A DNA stretch of 64,000 bases from Paraescarpia echinospica (taxonomy: Eukaryota > Annelida > Polychaeta > Sabellida > Siboglinidae): contig CM034541.1 of assembly GCA_020002185.1 (NCBI GenBank), forward strand, positions 27,619,319 to 27,683,318, in the 5' to 3' direction. The notes under the pieces were generated by a model that saw nothing but the letters and a program-made list of their open reading frames with translations, ran no database searches and was not told where the DNA came from. Below are positions 48,985 to 60,858 of this stretch, in pieces. Every line of letters starts with the position of its first letter. Position 1 is the stretch's first letter. The translations under genes and the position numbers were made by a program.

Positions 48985-50570
48985 ATAAAAGTCCTGGACT
49001 ATACCGACACATTTCAGTCCGCTTACAAGCGAAACCACTCGACCGAAACAGCCTTACCGTGCGTAGTCAACGAGATCAGGATTGCGCTAAATCGTAGACA
49101 AGGTACTATTATTGTACTCATCGATCTAAGCGCCGCATTTGACACGGTAGATCACTCAATGCTACTGGATCGCTTACAACGACGCTACGGCATTGCCGGA
49201 GTGGTTCTACAGTGGCTGAAATCTGCGTGTTATCCAGCGAAACGACTTTAATAACGGGAGTGCCGCAAGGGTCAGTGTTGGGACCACTGTTTTTTCATTG
49301 TACGTGCAGTCGATCGGTGATGTCATTCACAATCACGACTTAAAATACCAACACTAGCTACGCTGATGATCTACAATTGTTCTGTCACTTCGACCTGGAT
49401 GCATCCTCTCTGGCGACCACCGTGCGTCGGATCGAGCGATGTATTTATGACGTGAAGGAGTGGATGACTTGGAATTATCTGCTCACGAATGACACCAAAA
49501 CAGAAATTCTACCGGTTGTCCCCAAATCCGTCGGGACAGATGAAATCAGTGCAACTGCACATGTTAGAAATATCGGAGTCCACCTTGATAGACACCTGGA
49601 TATGACTGTGCAAGTGTCACGTACGATCAGCACTTGCTCGCTGTACCTACGCAACATGGGATTGATTCACCGTTACCTAACTCAACCGACTGCGGAAAGT
49701 GTAGTCAATGCCATGATAACATCTCGTTTGGAATACTGCAATTCTCTACTGTTCGGTACCTCAACCAATAACATTTGGTCGATTGCAGCGACTTCAGAAT
49801 GCCGCCGCTCGCCTTATCACTCGACAGACTCGTTGTGAAAGAGCGACCCATAATCTTCGCCACATGCACTGGCTACCTATTCAACAGCGCATTACATTCA
49901 AGATCGCTGTGCTTACGTTCAAGGCGCTGCACGAAGACCTCTCGCCTGTCTACATGCAGAAACTCGTGCGTGTCTACATGCCAGCCAGACGTCTTCGGTC
50001 TGCTGACTCCAACGCTCTAGTTGTCCCGAGAACACGCAGCAGAACCGGTGACTACATTTGGTCACGCAGCGGCAACGGTGTGGAACGCTCTACCGTCAAG
50101 TGTTACCAGCAAAACATCACTAGTGTCATTTAAATCTGTGTTGAAGACTCACCTGTTCACTGTCGCGTATTTGTAACTCGGACGATTACCAACATTCTTT
50201 TATCATAGCTGATTGATGTTTAACGTTTATTTATATATTTATTTATTTTCAAATACATTTTAGCCTAATTTATTGATGTTTACATTAATCTTAGTTTATT
50301 TATTAAAATAATAATAATATGACCTTAATTATTTTTTACTTATTTTTTTAATGTTTTAATTTTTATTATATTATATTTTATATCACATTCCTTTTCTACT
50401 TCTACTGTATTTATTGTGTGAATTACTATTATTATTAGTTAATTTATCTATGATATAACAACTATTGTTTTAATTCAAATGCATTATTTTTAAAGTACAT
50501 TTGTATATCGCTGTGAAGCGCTCTGAACAACATTGGATGTGGCGCTTAAAAAAAAAAATATTATTAAAAA
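48985..50570 (+). pseudogene. L2-like LINE, RT and 3' end of a split copy
   Basis: 48985-49251 encodes TFQSAYKRNHSTETALPCVV and LIDLSAAFDTVDHSMLLDRL. Shifted frames follow with TGVPQGSVLGPL (about 49256-49290) and an intact YADD at 49359-49370. 49377-49838 holds the thumb (VRNIGVHLDRHLDM, SRLEYCNSLLFG). 49783-50133 overlaps in another frame with LQNAAARLITRQTRCE and HWLPIQQRITFKIAVL. The end FKSVLKTHLFTVAYL lies near 50130-50175. The 3' UTR is AT-rich and ends GCGCTCTGAACAACATTGG, TGGCGCTTAAAAAAAA (about 50518-50560). At least four frame breaks. Confidence 0.85.
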
Positions 50571-52810
50571 GTAAAAAATTAATAAACAAATAAACAATAA
50601 AATATTAATGATTAAATAATAAAAAATATACTAGTGTAATAGTAGACAATTGAAATAGTAATGAAACATATTATAATATGGGGACTGAAACATAGGTGTA
50701 AGAGTCATATATAACTAGACAACTAATGTGTAATATAAGTGTTTTAATGTAATTAGGAAATCTACCTCAAGGTCTGTCACGGACGTCACGCTGATTTGTC
50801 ACGGAAGTCACGCTAGAGAAGTATTTTGTTTTTATTTCCTAGGAAATTCTGAATGTAGAAATGTTTGAAATGTTTATGAATCTCCTGCAATGACTGTAAC
50901 TGAAGCACGCCTAGTGTATAATGTAGGTGTTTTATTGTGGTGTGTAAATGCACATAAAAGTCTGTCACGCTGGTTTGCTCTGGGAGTCACACCATGCAAG
51001 TAACATGTAAACTTCGTTAACCATGTATGATCGTACAAATGACGGACTTTTTACTAGTATTCACAAGAATATGTTATATTATGTTCCTTGAAGTTTACAC
51101 TTGAGTGAATTTTCTGTACAGAAGTGGTAATTTCTTTTACAACTGGAATCCCATCGAAGATATCATATATGTGTGCAATACCAACCCTAAATATAGTTAA
51201 TAATAGGGGTCAGCTTTTCTGCTGACACTGTAGGAAGCCAGGGAACTAGTTTTGAGCATACCACACTAACCAGAGATCAAAACTGTTTATGTCAAGTAGT
51301 CACAGGAATATATTAACCTCCACCATAGTTTTAACTGTAATTCATGCAACATTTTAGCGTTCATTTACTTCATATACACGCGGGATTTGGAAATTGGAAT
51401 ACTTTGAGAAAGTGTAATCATCAAATTGTACTCTGCTTATTTGTTCATTGTGGTTTGTGTCTTGGGATTTTATTAAAACAAATAATAAGAGTTTAACAAT
51501 TTATGTATTTTGATTTATACTGGTGGAGCTTCTCGTCACGGAAATCACGTTTTTTCTGTCACGGAAGTCACGCATATCCAATACTCTCAAACAACAGAAA
51601 ATTACTGATTCCTGATGGCTTGTCTCATTTAGGAATCTTCAAACCTCCATACAGTCAATCATGTAAGACAAAATGGTGTATCTCTCATAGAAGGCTACGA
51701 AATGGATGAAACATACGCAGTCTATATATTTGGAATAGTAGCTGTTACGGAAGTCACGTTTTTTCACCTCTCATTTTTCCCGTGAAATGTTTGACATCAT
51801 TTTTTGGCTAAGTTAAAGAGCTGTTAATGGTCTTTGAAATAACAGTACAACAGTTCAAATTTATTCGGGAATTTAGAAGCAGTAGAATAAATTTCACTAC
51901 AATTTGAGTAGCTTTTGTCACGCACGTCACCTTGAAATGATTTATATACAACCATAGGATAACATCAAATTGTGTAAAGAAACAAATGTTTTGTTTTCTT
52001 CAAATGATACAACATATCTCTTTGGTACACCTTTTAGAGTTGTGCGTAGCACCTGTCTACAAAATTGAAATGAATTCATACCAATAATGGCAATATAAGT
52101 ATTTGCATATTTTATTTACATATCGATGGTAGCAATATAGGTGTACTCAGTTTAATAGAAAGCATCATGGATAACATATGTGCGACCTGTCATAATCTAG
52201 TGATACCTTTAGACAGAGTAATGATTCAATTTCTATGTACAAACTTTGAATGCGATTTTCTCAGTTACTCATTTTAAAAATTCATTACCGCCTATTTGTT
52301 GCCATATTTCGGTCAGTTTTTATAATAATTACTTGAAATATGTCACTGTACACAAGGAGAGTGTGCTGAAGAGCACTATAGAGGGTTTGTTGATAAAACA
52401 TAATTTATTATCCACAAATATGCATGCAAACAAAGATTAACATAATTTTTGAAGAGGAAATAATGCTAAAATCTGTTAAAAAGTTACAGAATTCAAAATA
52501 TCTCTCGACGGTGCTGCTGTAGAGAGATATGCTGCTAGAATTGTTCAATGCACCTATTTACCAAATTTTATTGACTTTCGAAAAGTAGTTACTGAGGTGC
52601 AAAAGGCCTGTGAAAATTCAAGATGGCTACCGTTTCCATGGCAACAACCTGTATAACACAATCTGAAAAATATGTAATTCTTCCTACTTTTCAATTTTTT
52701 ATATCCTACAAATTTCAGTACCCAGAGTTAAGAAATATCAAAATAAAAAGTTTGACACAAACCTCCCGTTAAAACAAATTAAAAATAATGAGTTTTAATT
52801 AAGACGCGTA
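50571..52810. other. Gene-free stretch with a dispersed GTCACGGAAGTCACG motif
   Basis: AT-rich with no credible ORF. A 15-base motif close to GTCACGGAAGTCACG recurs at 50776, 50798, 51535, 51558, 51744 and 51917, partly in pairs 22-23 bases apart. The meaning is unknown: decayed coding repeat, transposon internal repeats or binding sites. Confidence 0.5.
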
Positions 52811-53350
52811 TTAAATACAAGATTTTGGCGCGCAACGGTAGCGCGCAATCGGCAGATCGTTAAGAGAGGCGAGGTACGCTGGCGTCGGGTAGTGAAGGGC
52901 GTAAAAACAAGGTCGAGCAGTTTCAATGCTGCCGTCGAACCACCCTGGCCGCCGAGCGCTACACCATCTCGAGACGGTGCAAGAGGCGGTCGTAGATGCC
53001 GTACAGGACAGCGTTCCCGTAGTCGAGCCGCGATGGGAATTCACAACAAGAGTCTTGCATGGTGTGGCAGTCAGGCTTGTTCATATGTTAGCGATGCTCA
53101 AGAAGTTATAAAGTAAGCTGCACGACATTCGCCACTTGATCCGACATGTCAAGACAGCTGTCACGAATATCGCCGATATCACGAACAGTGGACGTCAACA
53201 CTAGTCTTGTGTATCGAGGTTTCGATGCACAGACGCCACGCTTCGGGACATTAAAAAAACAAGGCAAGACCAATATAGGTCTATAATGTATGACGTCGTT
53301 AAAATCTCCGCTTTTGTACAGTTGGACCACTCTGCCTACGTCCATGATCG
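52811..53350 (-). pseudogene. L2-like LINE fragments, rearranged
   Basis: Minus strand. 53345-53106 starts with VGRVVQLYKSGDFNDVIHYR and PILVLPC (fingers) and then passes directly to STVRDIGDIRDSCLDMSDQV, a thumb block, so the palm is deleted. 53050-52811 carries SRLDYGNAVLYGIYDRLLHR and SAARVVRR in one frame and the LPIxxR block in another. Inactive. Confidence 0.75.
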
Positions 53351-53640
53351 TGGAATATGTGGCTTGTTGATACTAGTATTGAATATGTATACAATGAACA
53401 GTGCAATAATTTCAGTGCTCAGTATAAGTAGTTTACATCTGATGCCGTCAAATCCTGTTGCGTTTGTCGCTGACATCTTTCGCAGTTGTTTAAGAACAAC
53501 ACATTACGTGGTTCCCAATGTTAGCTAAATACGTGTTGTCTATAGAAATGTCTAATTTGTAGCATTAATCTCACAAGTGTTCATGGTACAGAAATGAACG
53601 TCTTCTCTTTGGCAGTTTGAATATATGAGTATATATAACC
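53351..53640. other. Spacer, no gene seen
   Basis: Short non-coding stretch before the minisatellite. The 80-codon frame at 53286-53528 overlaps the LINE fragment on the wrong strand and is not credited. Confidence 0.5.
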
Positions 53641-53654
53641 TATATTCTTAAGAA

Positions 53655-56600
53655 TATGTCTTACAACACAGTCCACCCACATGTCGGCAAAGCTGACTCC
53701 CTCCCTTGTATGTCTTACAACACAGTCCACCCACATGTCGACAAAGCTGACTCCCTCCCTTGTATGTCTTACAACACAGTCCACCCACATGTCGGCAAAG
53801 CTGACTCCCTCCCTTGTATGTCTTACAACACAGTCCACCCACATGTCGACAAAGCTGACTCCCTCCCTTGTATGTCTTACAATACAGTCCACCCACATGT
53901 CGACAAAGCTGACTCCCTCCCTTGTATGTCTTACAACGCAGTCCACCCACATGTCGACAAAGCTGACTCCCTCCCTTGTATGTCTTACAACGCAGTCCAC
54001 CCACATGTCGACAAAGCTGACTCCCTCCCTTGTATGTCTTACAACACAGTCCACCCACATGTCGGCAAAGCTGACTCCCTCCCTTGTATGTCTTACAACA
54101 CAGTCCACCCACATGTCGACAAAGCTGACTCCCTCCCTTGTATGTCTTACAACACAGTCCACCCACATGTCGACAAAGTTGACTCCCTCCCTTGTATGTC
54201 TTACAACACAGTCCACCCACATGTCGACAAAGCTGACTCCCTCCCTTGTATGTCTTACAACGCAGTCCACCCACATGTCGACAAAGTTGACTCCCTCCCT
54301 TGTATGTCTTACAACACAGTCCACCCACATGTCGACAAAGTTGACTCCCTCCCTTGTATGTCTTACAACACAGTCCACCAACATGTCGACAAAGCTGACT
54401 CCCTCCCTTGTATGTCTTACAACACAGTCCACCCACATGTCGGCAAAGCTGACTCCCCCCTTGTATGTCTTACAACACAGTCCACCCACATGTCGACAAA
54501 GCTGACTCCCTCCCTTGTATGTCTTACAACACAGTCCACCCACATGTCGGCAGTTGACTCTCCCTTTATGTCTTACAACACAGTCCACCCACATGTCGGC
54601 AAAGCTGACTCCCTCCCTTGTATGTCTTACAACACAGTCCACCCACATGTCGACAAAGCTGACTCCCTCCCTTGTATGTCTTACAACACAGTCCACCCAC
54701 ATGTCGACAGCTGACTCTCCCTTGTATGTCTTTACAACACAGTCCACCCACATGTCGGCAGTTGACTCCCTCCCTTTGTCACAACACAGTCCACCCACAT
54801 GTCGACAAAGCTGACTCCCTCCCTTGTATGTCTTACAACACAGTCCACCCACATGTCGACAAAGCTGACTCCCTCCCTTGTATGTCTTACAACACAGTCC
54901 ACCCACATGTCGACAAAGCTGACTCCCTCCCTTGTATGTCTTACAACACAGTCCACCCACATGTCGACAAAGCTGACTCCCTCCCTTGTATGTCTTACAA
55001 CACAGTCCACCCACATGTCGACAAAGTTGACTCCCTCCCTTGTATGTCTTACAACACAGTCCACCCACATGTCGACAAAGTTGACTCCCTCCCTTGTATG
55101 TCTTACAACACAGTCCACCCACATGTCGACAAAGTTGACTCCTTCCCTTGTATGTCTTACAACACAGTCCACCCACATGTCGACAAAGCTGACTCCCTCT
55201 CTTGTATGTCTTACAACACAGTCCACCCACATGTCGGCAAAGCTGACTCCCCCCTTGTATGTCTTACAACACAGTCCACCCACATGTCGACAAAGCTGAC
55301 TCCCTCCCTTGTATGTCTTACAACGCAGTCCACCCATATGTCGACAAAGCTAACTCCCTCTCTTGTATGTCTTACAACACAGTCCACCCATATGTCGACA
55401 AAGCTAACTCCCTCCCTTGTATGTCTTACAACACAGTCCACCCACATGTCGACAAAGCTGACTCCCTCCCTTGTATGTCTTACAACACAGTCCACCCACA
55501 TGTCGACAAAGCTGACTCCCTCCCTTGTATGTCTTACAACACTGCCCATCCACACGTTGACAAGGCTGACTCCCTCCCTTGTATGTCTTACAACACAGTC
55601 CACCCACATGTCGACAAAGTTGACTCACTCCCTTGTATGTCTTACAACACAGTCCACCCACATGTCGACAAAGTTGACTCCCTCCCTTGTATGTCTTACA
55701 ACACAGTCCACCCACATGTCGACAAAGCTGACTCCCTCCCTTGTATGTCTTACAACACAGTCCACCCACATGTCGACAAAGTTGACTCCCTCCCTTGTAT
55801 GTCTTACAACACAGTCCACCCACATGTCGACAAAGCTGACTCCCTCCCTTGTATGTCTTACAACACAGCCCACCCACATGTCCATAAAGATGACTCCTTC
55901 CCTTGTATGTCTTACAACACAGTCCACCCACATGTCGACAAAGCTGACTCACTCCCTTGTATGTCTTACAACACAGCCCACCCACATGTCCATAAAGATG
56001 ACTCACTCCCTTGTATGTCTTACAACACAGTCCACCCACATGTCGACAAAGCTGACTCCCTCCCTTGTATGTCTTACAACACAGTCCACCCACATGTCGA
56101 CAAATTTGACTCCCTCCCCTGTATGTCTTACAACACAGTCCACCCACATGTCGACAAAGCTGACTCACTCCCTTGTATGTCTTACAACACAGCCCACCCA
56201 CATGTCCATAAAGATGACTCCCTCCCTTGTATGTCTTACAACACAGCCCATCCACATGTCGATAAAGATGACTCCTTCCCTTGTATGTCTTACAACACAG
56301 CCCATCCACATGTCGATAAAGATGACTCCTTCCCTTGTATGTCTTACCACACTGCCCATCCACACGTTGACAAAGTTGACTCCCTCCCTTGTATGTCTTA
56401 CAACACAGTCCACCCACATGTCGACAAAGCTGACTCACTCCCTTGTATGTCTTACAACACAGCCCACCCACATGTCCATAAAGATGACTCCCTCCCTTGT
56501 ATGTCTTACAACACAGCCCATCCACATGTCGATAAAGATGACTCCTTCCCTTGTATGTCTTACCACACTGCCCACCCATATGTTGACAAAGCTGACTCTC

Positions 56601-56665
56601 CCTTTTTATGCCTTACATCACAGCCCACCCATATGATGACAAAGCTGACTCCATCCCTTGTATGC
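53655..56665. repeat. 54-bp minisatellite, about 55 copies
   Basis: Tandem array of a 54-base unit starting ATGTCTTACAACACAGTCCA and containing CATGTCGACAAAGCTGAC. Since 54 = 18 codons and the unit has no stop in most frames, long repetitive frames exist on both strands (one reads MSYNTVHPHVDKADSLPC per unit); these are artefacts of unit length. Units differ by a few substitutions (GTCGGC/GTCGAC, AAAGCT/AAAGTT). From about 55860 onward a diverged variant (GCCCACCCACATGTCCATAA, AAGATGACTCC) is interspersed, and the last units are most diverged. Truncated units lie near 54545-54780. The array ends about 0.35 kb upstream of the FKRP-like exon region. Confidence 0.97.
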
Positions 56666-57015
56666 CGGGCATAGAACGTAACGTCGTGTACGTTAATCCG
56701 CAGCTTCTTCAATGATCCTGCCTCGTGTTTCTGGTAATATCCCAGACAATGCGACTTGTCTAATACGTGCTTGTTTAAGTGTTGTTACCTATTGATTGTA
56801 CGTAAGAACGTATCTACGATCGGCGACGTTTATTCCCCTCTCTGCATTGGTAGTGTTCCCACGCACATGAATATCGCCTCCTAAAATATTCACGAGCCAC
56901 ATATGCACGCAGACATGCTCGCACGGATGTGACGCATGCACACAATGCGTGCGAGAGCACACTCGTGGGATGCGAGGCATAGGTCGACATCTAATGTGTA
57001 TTTATGTTGTTTCAG
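56666..57015. other. Probable intron or 5' region of the FKRP-like gene
   Basis: No clear coding signal. TTTATGTTGTTTCAG ends at 57015 and looks like a splice acceptor, so the coding exon is probably preceded by an upstream non-coding or short coding exon. Confidence 0.45.
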
Positions 57016-57106
57016 TTTCACTGACCCGGGCGACAGAACAACAATCGATCCCGATCATCGAGGTCTTGACGAGAGTAGAGAAATTACTTTCAGTAATCGC
57101 GTGAAC

Positions 57107-58924
57107 ATGTTAAATTCTGCATGGAGCAAGACGCTAGTTAAAGGCGCCTTAATCTTCATATGTTGCTGCACAATATACGCATTTCTAACGGCGCGTTACA
57201 CGCAGAACCAATGTCCCGAAAATAACGTTGGAGACAAACGCAACATAGAACAACTGCGAGAACTTGCCAAGGATTTGACAAAAGTTGTTGAATTGACTTT
57301 GCAGATTCCGCATGTTCACACACATGCCAAGAATGCGCTTGCTCGCGCAGGAAAAATGCTAAGGGAGTACAATGTGGAAGTAGAGTTACAGGGAACGCGT
57401 CTCGCGATAACTCGTTCAGGACAAAACCGAAAGGGGGCGCTCTTGGATGTATGCCCTGAGAAGTATCTGGGAACCTCTGCCGACTACCCGCTTTTCGAGA
57501 AGGGACGCGTGCTGACCAACTGCACCAACGCACGATCATTCCCAAGTGTTATATCTATTCTGTTGAATGGCTTCGATTACGCCGATGAAAGTGAACTTGT
57601 CTTGGTCCTGCGCGAGATCTACGCCACGTATCCTCTTCTCGCCGTACATCTGGCCGTGGCTGAGAAGGTAGACATTCCAGACGCCGTGAAACTGGACGTT
57701 CAGCAACATATCCTCGGAAAGAATCCAGCAACGAATGACGTATGGAATGGGCTTGTAGAAAAAGCAACGACAGATTACGTGTTAGTTGGACGACGAATTG
57801 AACGTTTCCAGTGGTATGCCCTCTTAGAAAGAATGGTACGAATCGTGTCCGAATTTGGTGTCGACGCTGTAGGCGGAGCTCTCCGGACACCAGATGGACA
57901 CTGGTCAATGGGCTGTCAACAAACGCGTCTCCGGAACTACACACTGACCTATAGAGACGGATACCACATGTCGACACATTCATGCGCCTACTGCGACTAC
58001 ATCGGCTCGCCATTCGTGAGTAGAACGTCGACACTACGAGATGTCAAGTTCAAGATGGCGTCGTCGGATACCATCTTCCACGACTATTTCCTGCGTTTAA
58101 AGAGAGACCGGAAACTGGTCATGTCGTGTCCGGACGCCATGTTTTACGTCCTCACAAACAACGAAACTCCGTCCTCGTTACACCAACACTGGATCCCGAT
58201 GGTACAAACGTATGCACTGAACGAGGTTAACTTTGCCAACGGCCGAAAAATGTCATTCTCGTGCAGCGAGGCAAAATCGAGTTGCACCAGTAAAGCGGGA
58301 GTCATCCAGCCCGTCTGCTGTGTCAAGGTGCTTACGAAGGCTGTTATTGACGTGATGGACATCTGCACCAAACTGGATGTGTTCTGTCATTTGGACGGTG
58401 GGACGGCGTTGGGAGCTATCAAGTTCAACGGGATCCTGCCGTGGGAGCTTGACGCCGACTTGTCGTACGTCGTTCGCAAGAACATCAGCTTCTGGCACCA
58501 TCGCGACGAGTTCACAAAGCTCGGCTACACGCTGAAGCTCATGTTCCCTGGGGAGTGTCGACAGTTCGATCCGGACAACGGAAGATGTAATCATTTTATT
58601 GTCGCCGTTCCCGGTTGGCTGTTTGAACTGTGGGGGTCGACGCCGAAAGATATCACAGACTTTCAGAGCAAACATCACCTGCAGGCGACCAAGCTGCACT
58701 TCGGAGGCAGGTGGTTGAACGCGAACACCAGTCCGGGTCTGACGTCGCGTAATCGTTACGGTTATGAGGTGCTGAGACACGCGGAACACTGGCGCAACTT
58801 GCAAGCGAAGGATTCGTGGGTCGTGTACAAGCCGGCATCGTTTCTTCGCTGTCCTGACCCGGGCTGGCACTACTGCCTTGACCAGTACACTGCAGACGGC
58901 AGGTTGGCTTTTATCGACGGATGA
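57107..58924 (+). CDS. FKRP-like LicD-family phosphotransferase
   Basis: Probable ribitol-phosphate-type transferase acting in the Golgi on glycans (inferred from the FKRP family). I chose the ATG at 57107 because it gives a short cytosolic tail, then a membrane segment at residues 13-29 (GALIFICCCTIYAFL), the type II layout of the family. The frame is open from 56936, but splice acceptors lie at 57015 and perhaps 57093. The 605 residues exceed human FKRP (495). The N-terminal half is a stem/glycosyltransferase-like domain (TDYVLVGRRIERF). The LicD domain shows LDGGTALGAIKF (DGG at 430-432) and PWELDADLSYV; the DxD is at 449-451. Cys 386, 393, 404 and 405 copy the C-x6-C ... CC zinc loop of FKRP, with a shorter spacing before CC. 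The first acidic residue of the PWDxDxD motif is Glu here. The ORF is intact, and a polyA signal follows. Confidence 0.85.
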   Translation: MLNSAWSKTLVKGALIFICCCTIYAFLTARYTQNQCPENNVGDKRNIEQLRELAKDLTKVVELTLQIPHVHTHAKNALARAGKMLREYNVEVELQGTRLAITRSGQNRKGALLDVCPEKYLGTSADYPLFEKGRVLTNCTNARSFPSVISILLNGFDYADESELVLVLREIYATYPLLAVHLAVAEKVDIPDAVKLDVQQHILGKNPATNDVWNGLVEKATTDYVLVGRRIERFQWYALLERMVRIVSEFGVDAVGGALRTPDGHWSMGCQQTRLRNYTLTYRDGYHMSTHSCAYCDYIGSPFVSRTSTLRDVKFKMASSDTIFHDYFLRLKRDRKLVMSCPDAMFYVLTNNETPSSLHQHWIPMVQTYALNEVNFANGRKMSFSCSEAKSSCTSKAGVIQPVCCVKVLTKAVIDVMDICTKLDVFCHLDGGTALGAIKFNGILPWELDADLSYVVRKNISFWHHRDEFTKLGYTLKLMFPGECRQFDPDNGRCNHFIVAVPGWLFELWGSTPKDITDFQSKHHLQATKLHFGGRWLNANTSPGLTSRNRYGYEVLRHAEHWRNLQAKDSWVVYKPASFLRCPDPGWHYCLDQYTADGRLAFIDG

Positions 58925-58985
58925 CACGTCTGTCACGATACGTTTTCTATCAAACGACTAATTTTATAATATGAACCCATTTTGT

Positions 58986-58991
58986 AATAAA
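58986..58991 (+). promoter_or_regulatory. Polyadenylation signal of the FKRP-like gene
   Basis: AATAAA 62 bases after the stop codon, in a T/A-rich context. Confidence 0.6.
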
Positions 58992-60858
58992 ATCTAGCAG
59001 TTACCTTTGATGATAACTACATTTTCAGAAAATGTCGATGCTGTTACTATCATCATATTCGCGATTTACGACGTATTCGATGGTATTTGCCTCTTTATAT
59101 TGCAAAGCATGTTGGAACTGCACTCGTTACTAGAAGACTGGACAGTAATATGTTGGTGGATGACATACACCTTCGGAGGATACATTGTGAAAACTGCAAA
59201 CTTAGCTTCCAGTGTTGAGGTCGTTGTAGGAACGTGACCGGAATTAGGTAGCGCCCCCTGGTGGTGCCACGGGCGGGTATCGGGTGGGTATGACGGATCA
59301 TGGGTCCACTTAGAGATGGAGTGCGTACGTAATCGATGCCTCTTATTAGAGGGGTGCGTATGTCGTTGTATGTACAGTGTATGCGCGTGAATGAAAAAAC
59401 GAACACAAAATACCATACTTTAAAGTTTTAAAATGTTTTAGTCTTTTTCAGTCAACTTTTTAGGGACTTTCATACCCACTCTCATTGTCTTAATGATAGA
59501 ACCAGACTTCTTGGTCGCCGTTGTCAATGGCTGGAGGTGCATCATTATAGGGAAAGGGGTCGCAACCCTCAATGTTTCTCTCAATTCTCTGACCGTAGGT
59601 CGGAAGAGACATCCATGTTCCTATTTTAATTGATCGTTTCTGAAACAGATATAATATAAACTTGTACTGGGATATTAAAAAAATGTCGGTTTGTTTATAA
59701 TGTAGTCACAACTTGTGCTTTCCATCACGTCACGTGTCCTTTAAAGTTGCTAAAATGAAAGCGTATATTCATTAATGTCTACAGAAAATGATAATACTTA
59801 CATGTATTCCCATTCCTACTCCTCTTCCTCCTCCTCCTTCTCTTCCTCCTCCTCCTTCTCTTCCTCCTCCTCCTTCTCTTCCTCCTCCTTCTCCTTATCC
59901 TCATTCTCCTCCTTCTCTTTCTCCTCTTCCTCCTTCTCCTCATTCTCCTCATCCTTCTCCTCCTTCTCCTCCTTCTCCTCCTCCCATTCTCATTCTCCTC
60001 CTTCTCATTCTCCTCCTTCTCCTCACTCTCCTCCTTCTCCTCACATATGTCGTAAATCTGCTATGTTTCATATGTATCCTCTCTGTAAGAAAGAGTTATG
60101 TAGACTAAGTACCTATCGATTTTGAAACTGACAACAAGCAATGCGCAAGTTATAAAAATGACTAACTGATATTGAAATAACCATATATACTTTTTTTTTT
60201 TTTAAACCAACATCAAGAAACGCTTTGTGATATTAACCAGTACTTAATTACCTTTCCATCGTTTGACGTATTGACGGCGGCATTACTTCAACTATCGATT
60301 TACCACCGTATGTTTTGGACAGATTATTTAATAGTTTTAGTGAATAATCTTCGTCGGATGTTGACGATAATAACGATGTCGGCAAACTTAGTATACAGCT
60401 ATGTTCAGCAACTGCAAAAACGTTGAAATCTTGGCGGCCATCTTGGACTGCTGGTTACCATGACGACGAATGTAAAATGATATGGCTCGTTTTACTCGCT
60501 GATTATCATACTTTCCGAAAATGTTTAATATTCCTATTTATAAAATGCATTTTTGTTTATAAAATGTTGACTTGATGTGAGGTAGTCCATTGTCTTGCAT
60601 ATTCATTTGGAATGCAATATTCAGTGGTCACAGCTGGTCAGAGCTGTAGTACTGAAATGCTTAAGACTAGTTTGTTCTTACTTAATGACTAATACGTCAG
60701 TTTATTATGCACTAATGGTGGTGTTTTTAAAAACAATACCGGTTGAAGATTAACATTGCTATACAGTGTAGATGCATACTATGTTGTGGTAATATTGAGA
60801 TGACATTGTCTTTTCCAACGAACAATCCAGTCATAACAATTGGTATTGTATTTGTTTT
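58992..60858. other. Gene-free stretch with a polypyrimidine tract
   Basis: No coding signal apart from low-complexity frames. Contains the pyrimidine tract at 59817-60045 and a T11 run near 60190. Confidence 0.5.
59817..60045 (+). repeat. CTCCTT/CCT-rich polypyrimidine microsatellite
   Basis: About 230 bases almost exclusively C and T on the plus strand (CTCCTTCTC-type units). Long Ser- or Pro-rich frames over it are artefacts. Mirror-repeat character could favour triplex DNA. Confidence 0.95.

Noticed and set aside
53655..56665. CRISPR array
   Set aside because: The units are contiguous with no unique spacers, the unit itself is 54 bp, and the genome is eukaryotic. The same applies to the 28-bp and 41-bp arrays.
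53581..56674. Very long repetitive ORFs (up to 654 codons) on both strands
   Set aside because: They exist only because the 54-bp tandem unit is a multiple of three and lacks stops; truncated units shift the frame freely, and overlapping frames on both strands are equally open.
56936..57106. Upstream extension of the FKRP-like protein to the ATG at 56936
   Set aside because: A good splice acceptor lies at 57015, and the extension is low in family similarity and would bury the membrane anchor 70 residues in. The ATG at 57107 fits the type II topology better.
57156..58936. Minus-strand ORFs over the FKRP-like gene (up to 227 codons)
   Set aside because: Shadows of the conserved plus-strand coding sequence; they show no family motifs.
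59775..60125. Ser-rich and Pro-rich ORFs
   Set aside because: Translations of a polypyrimidine microsatellite.
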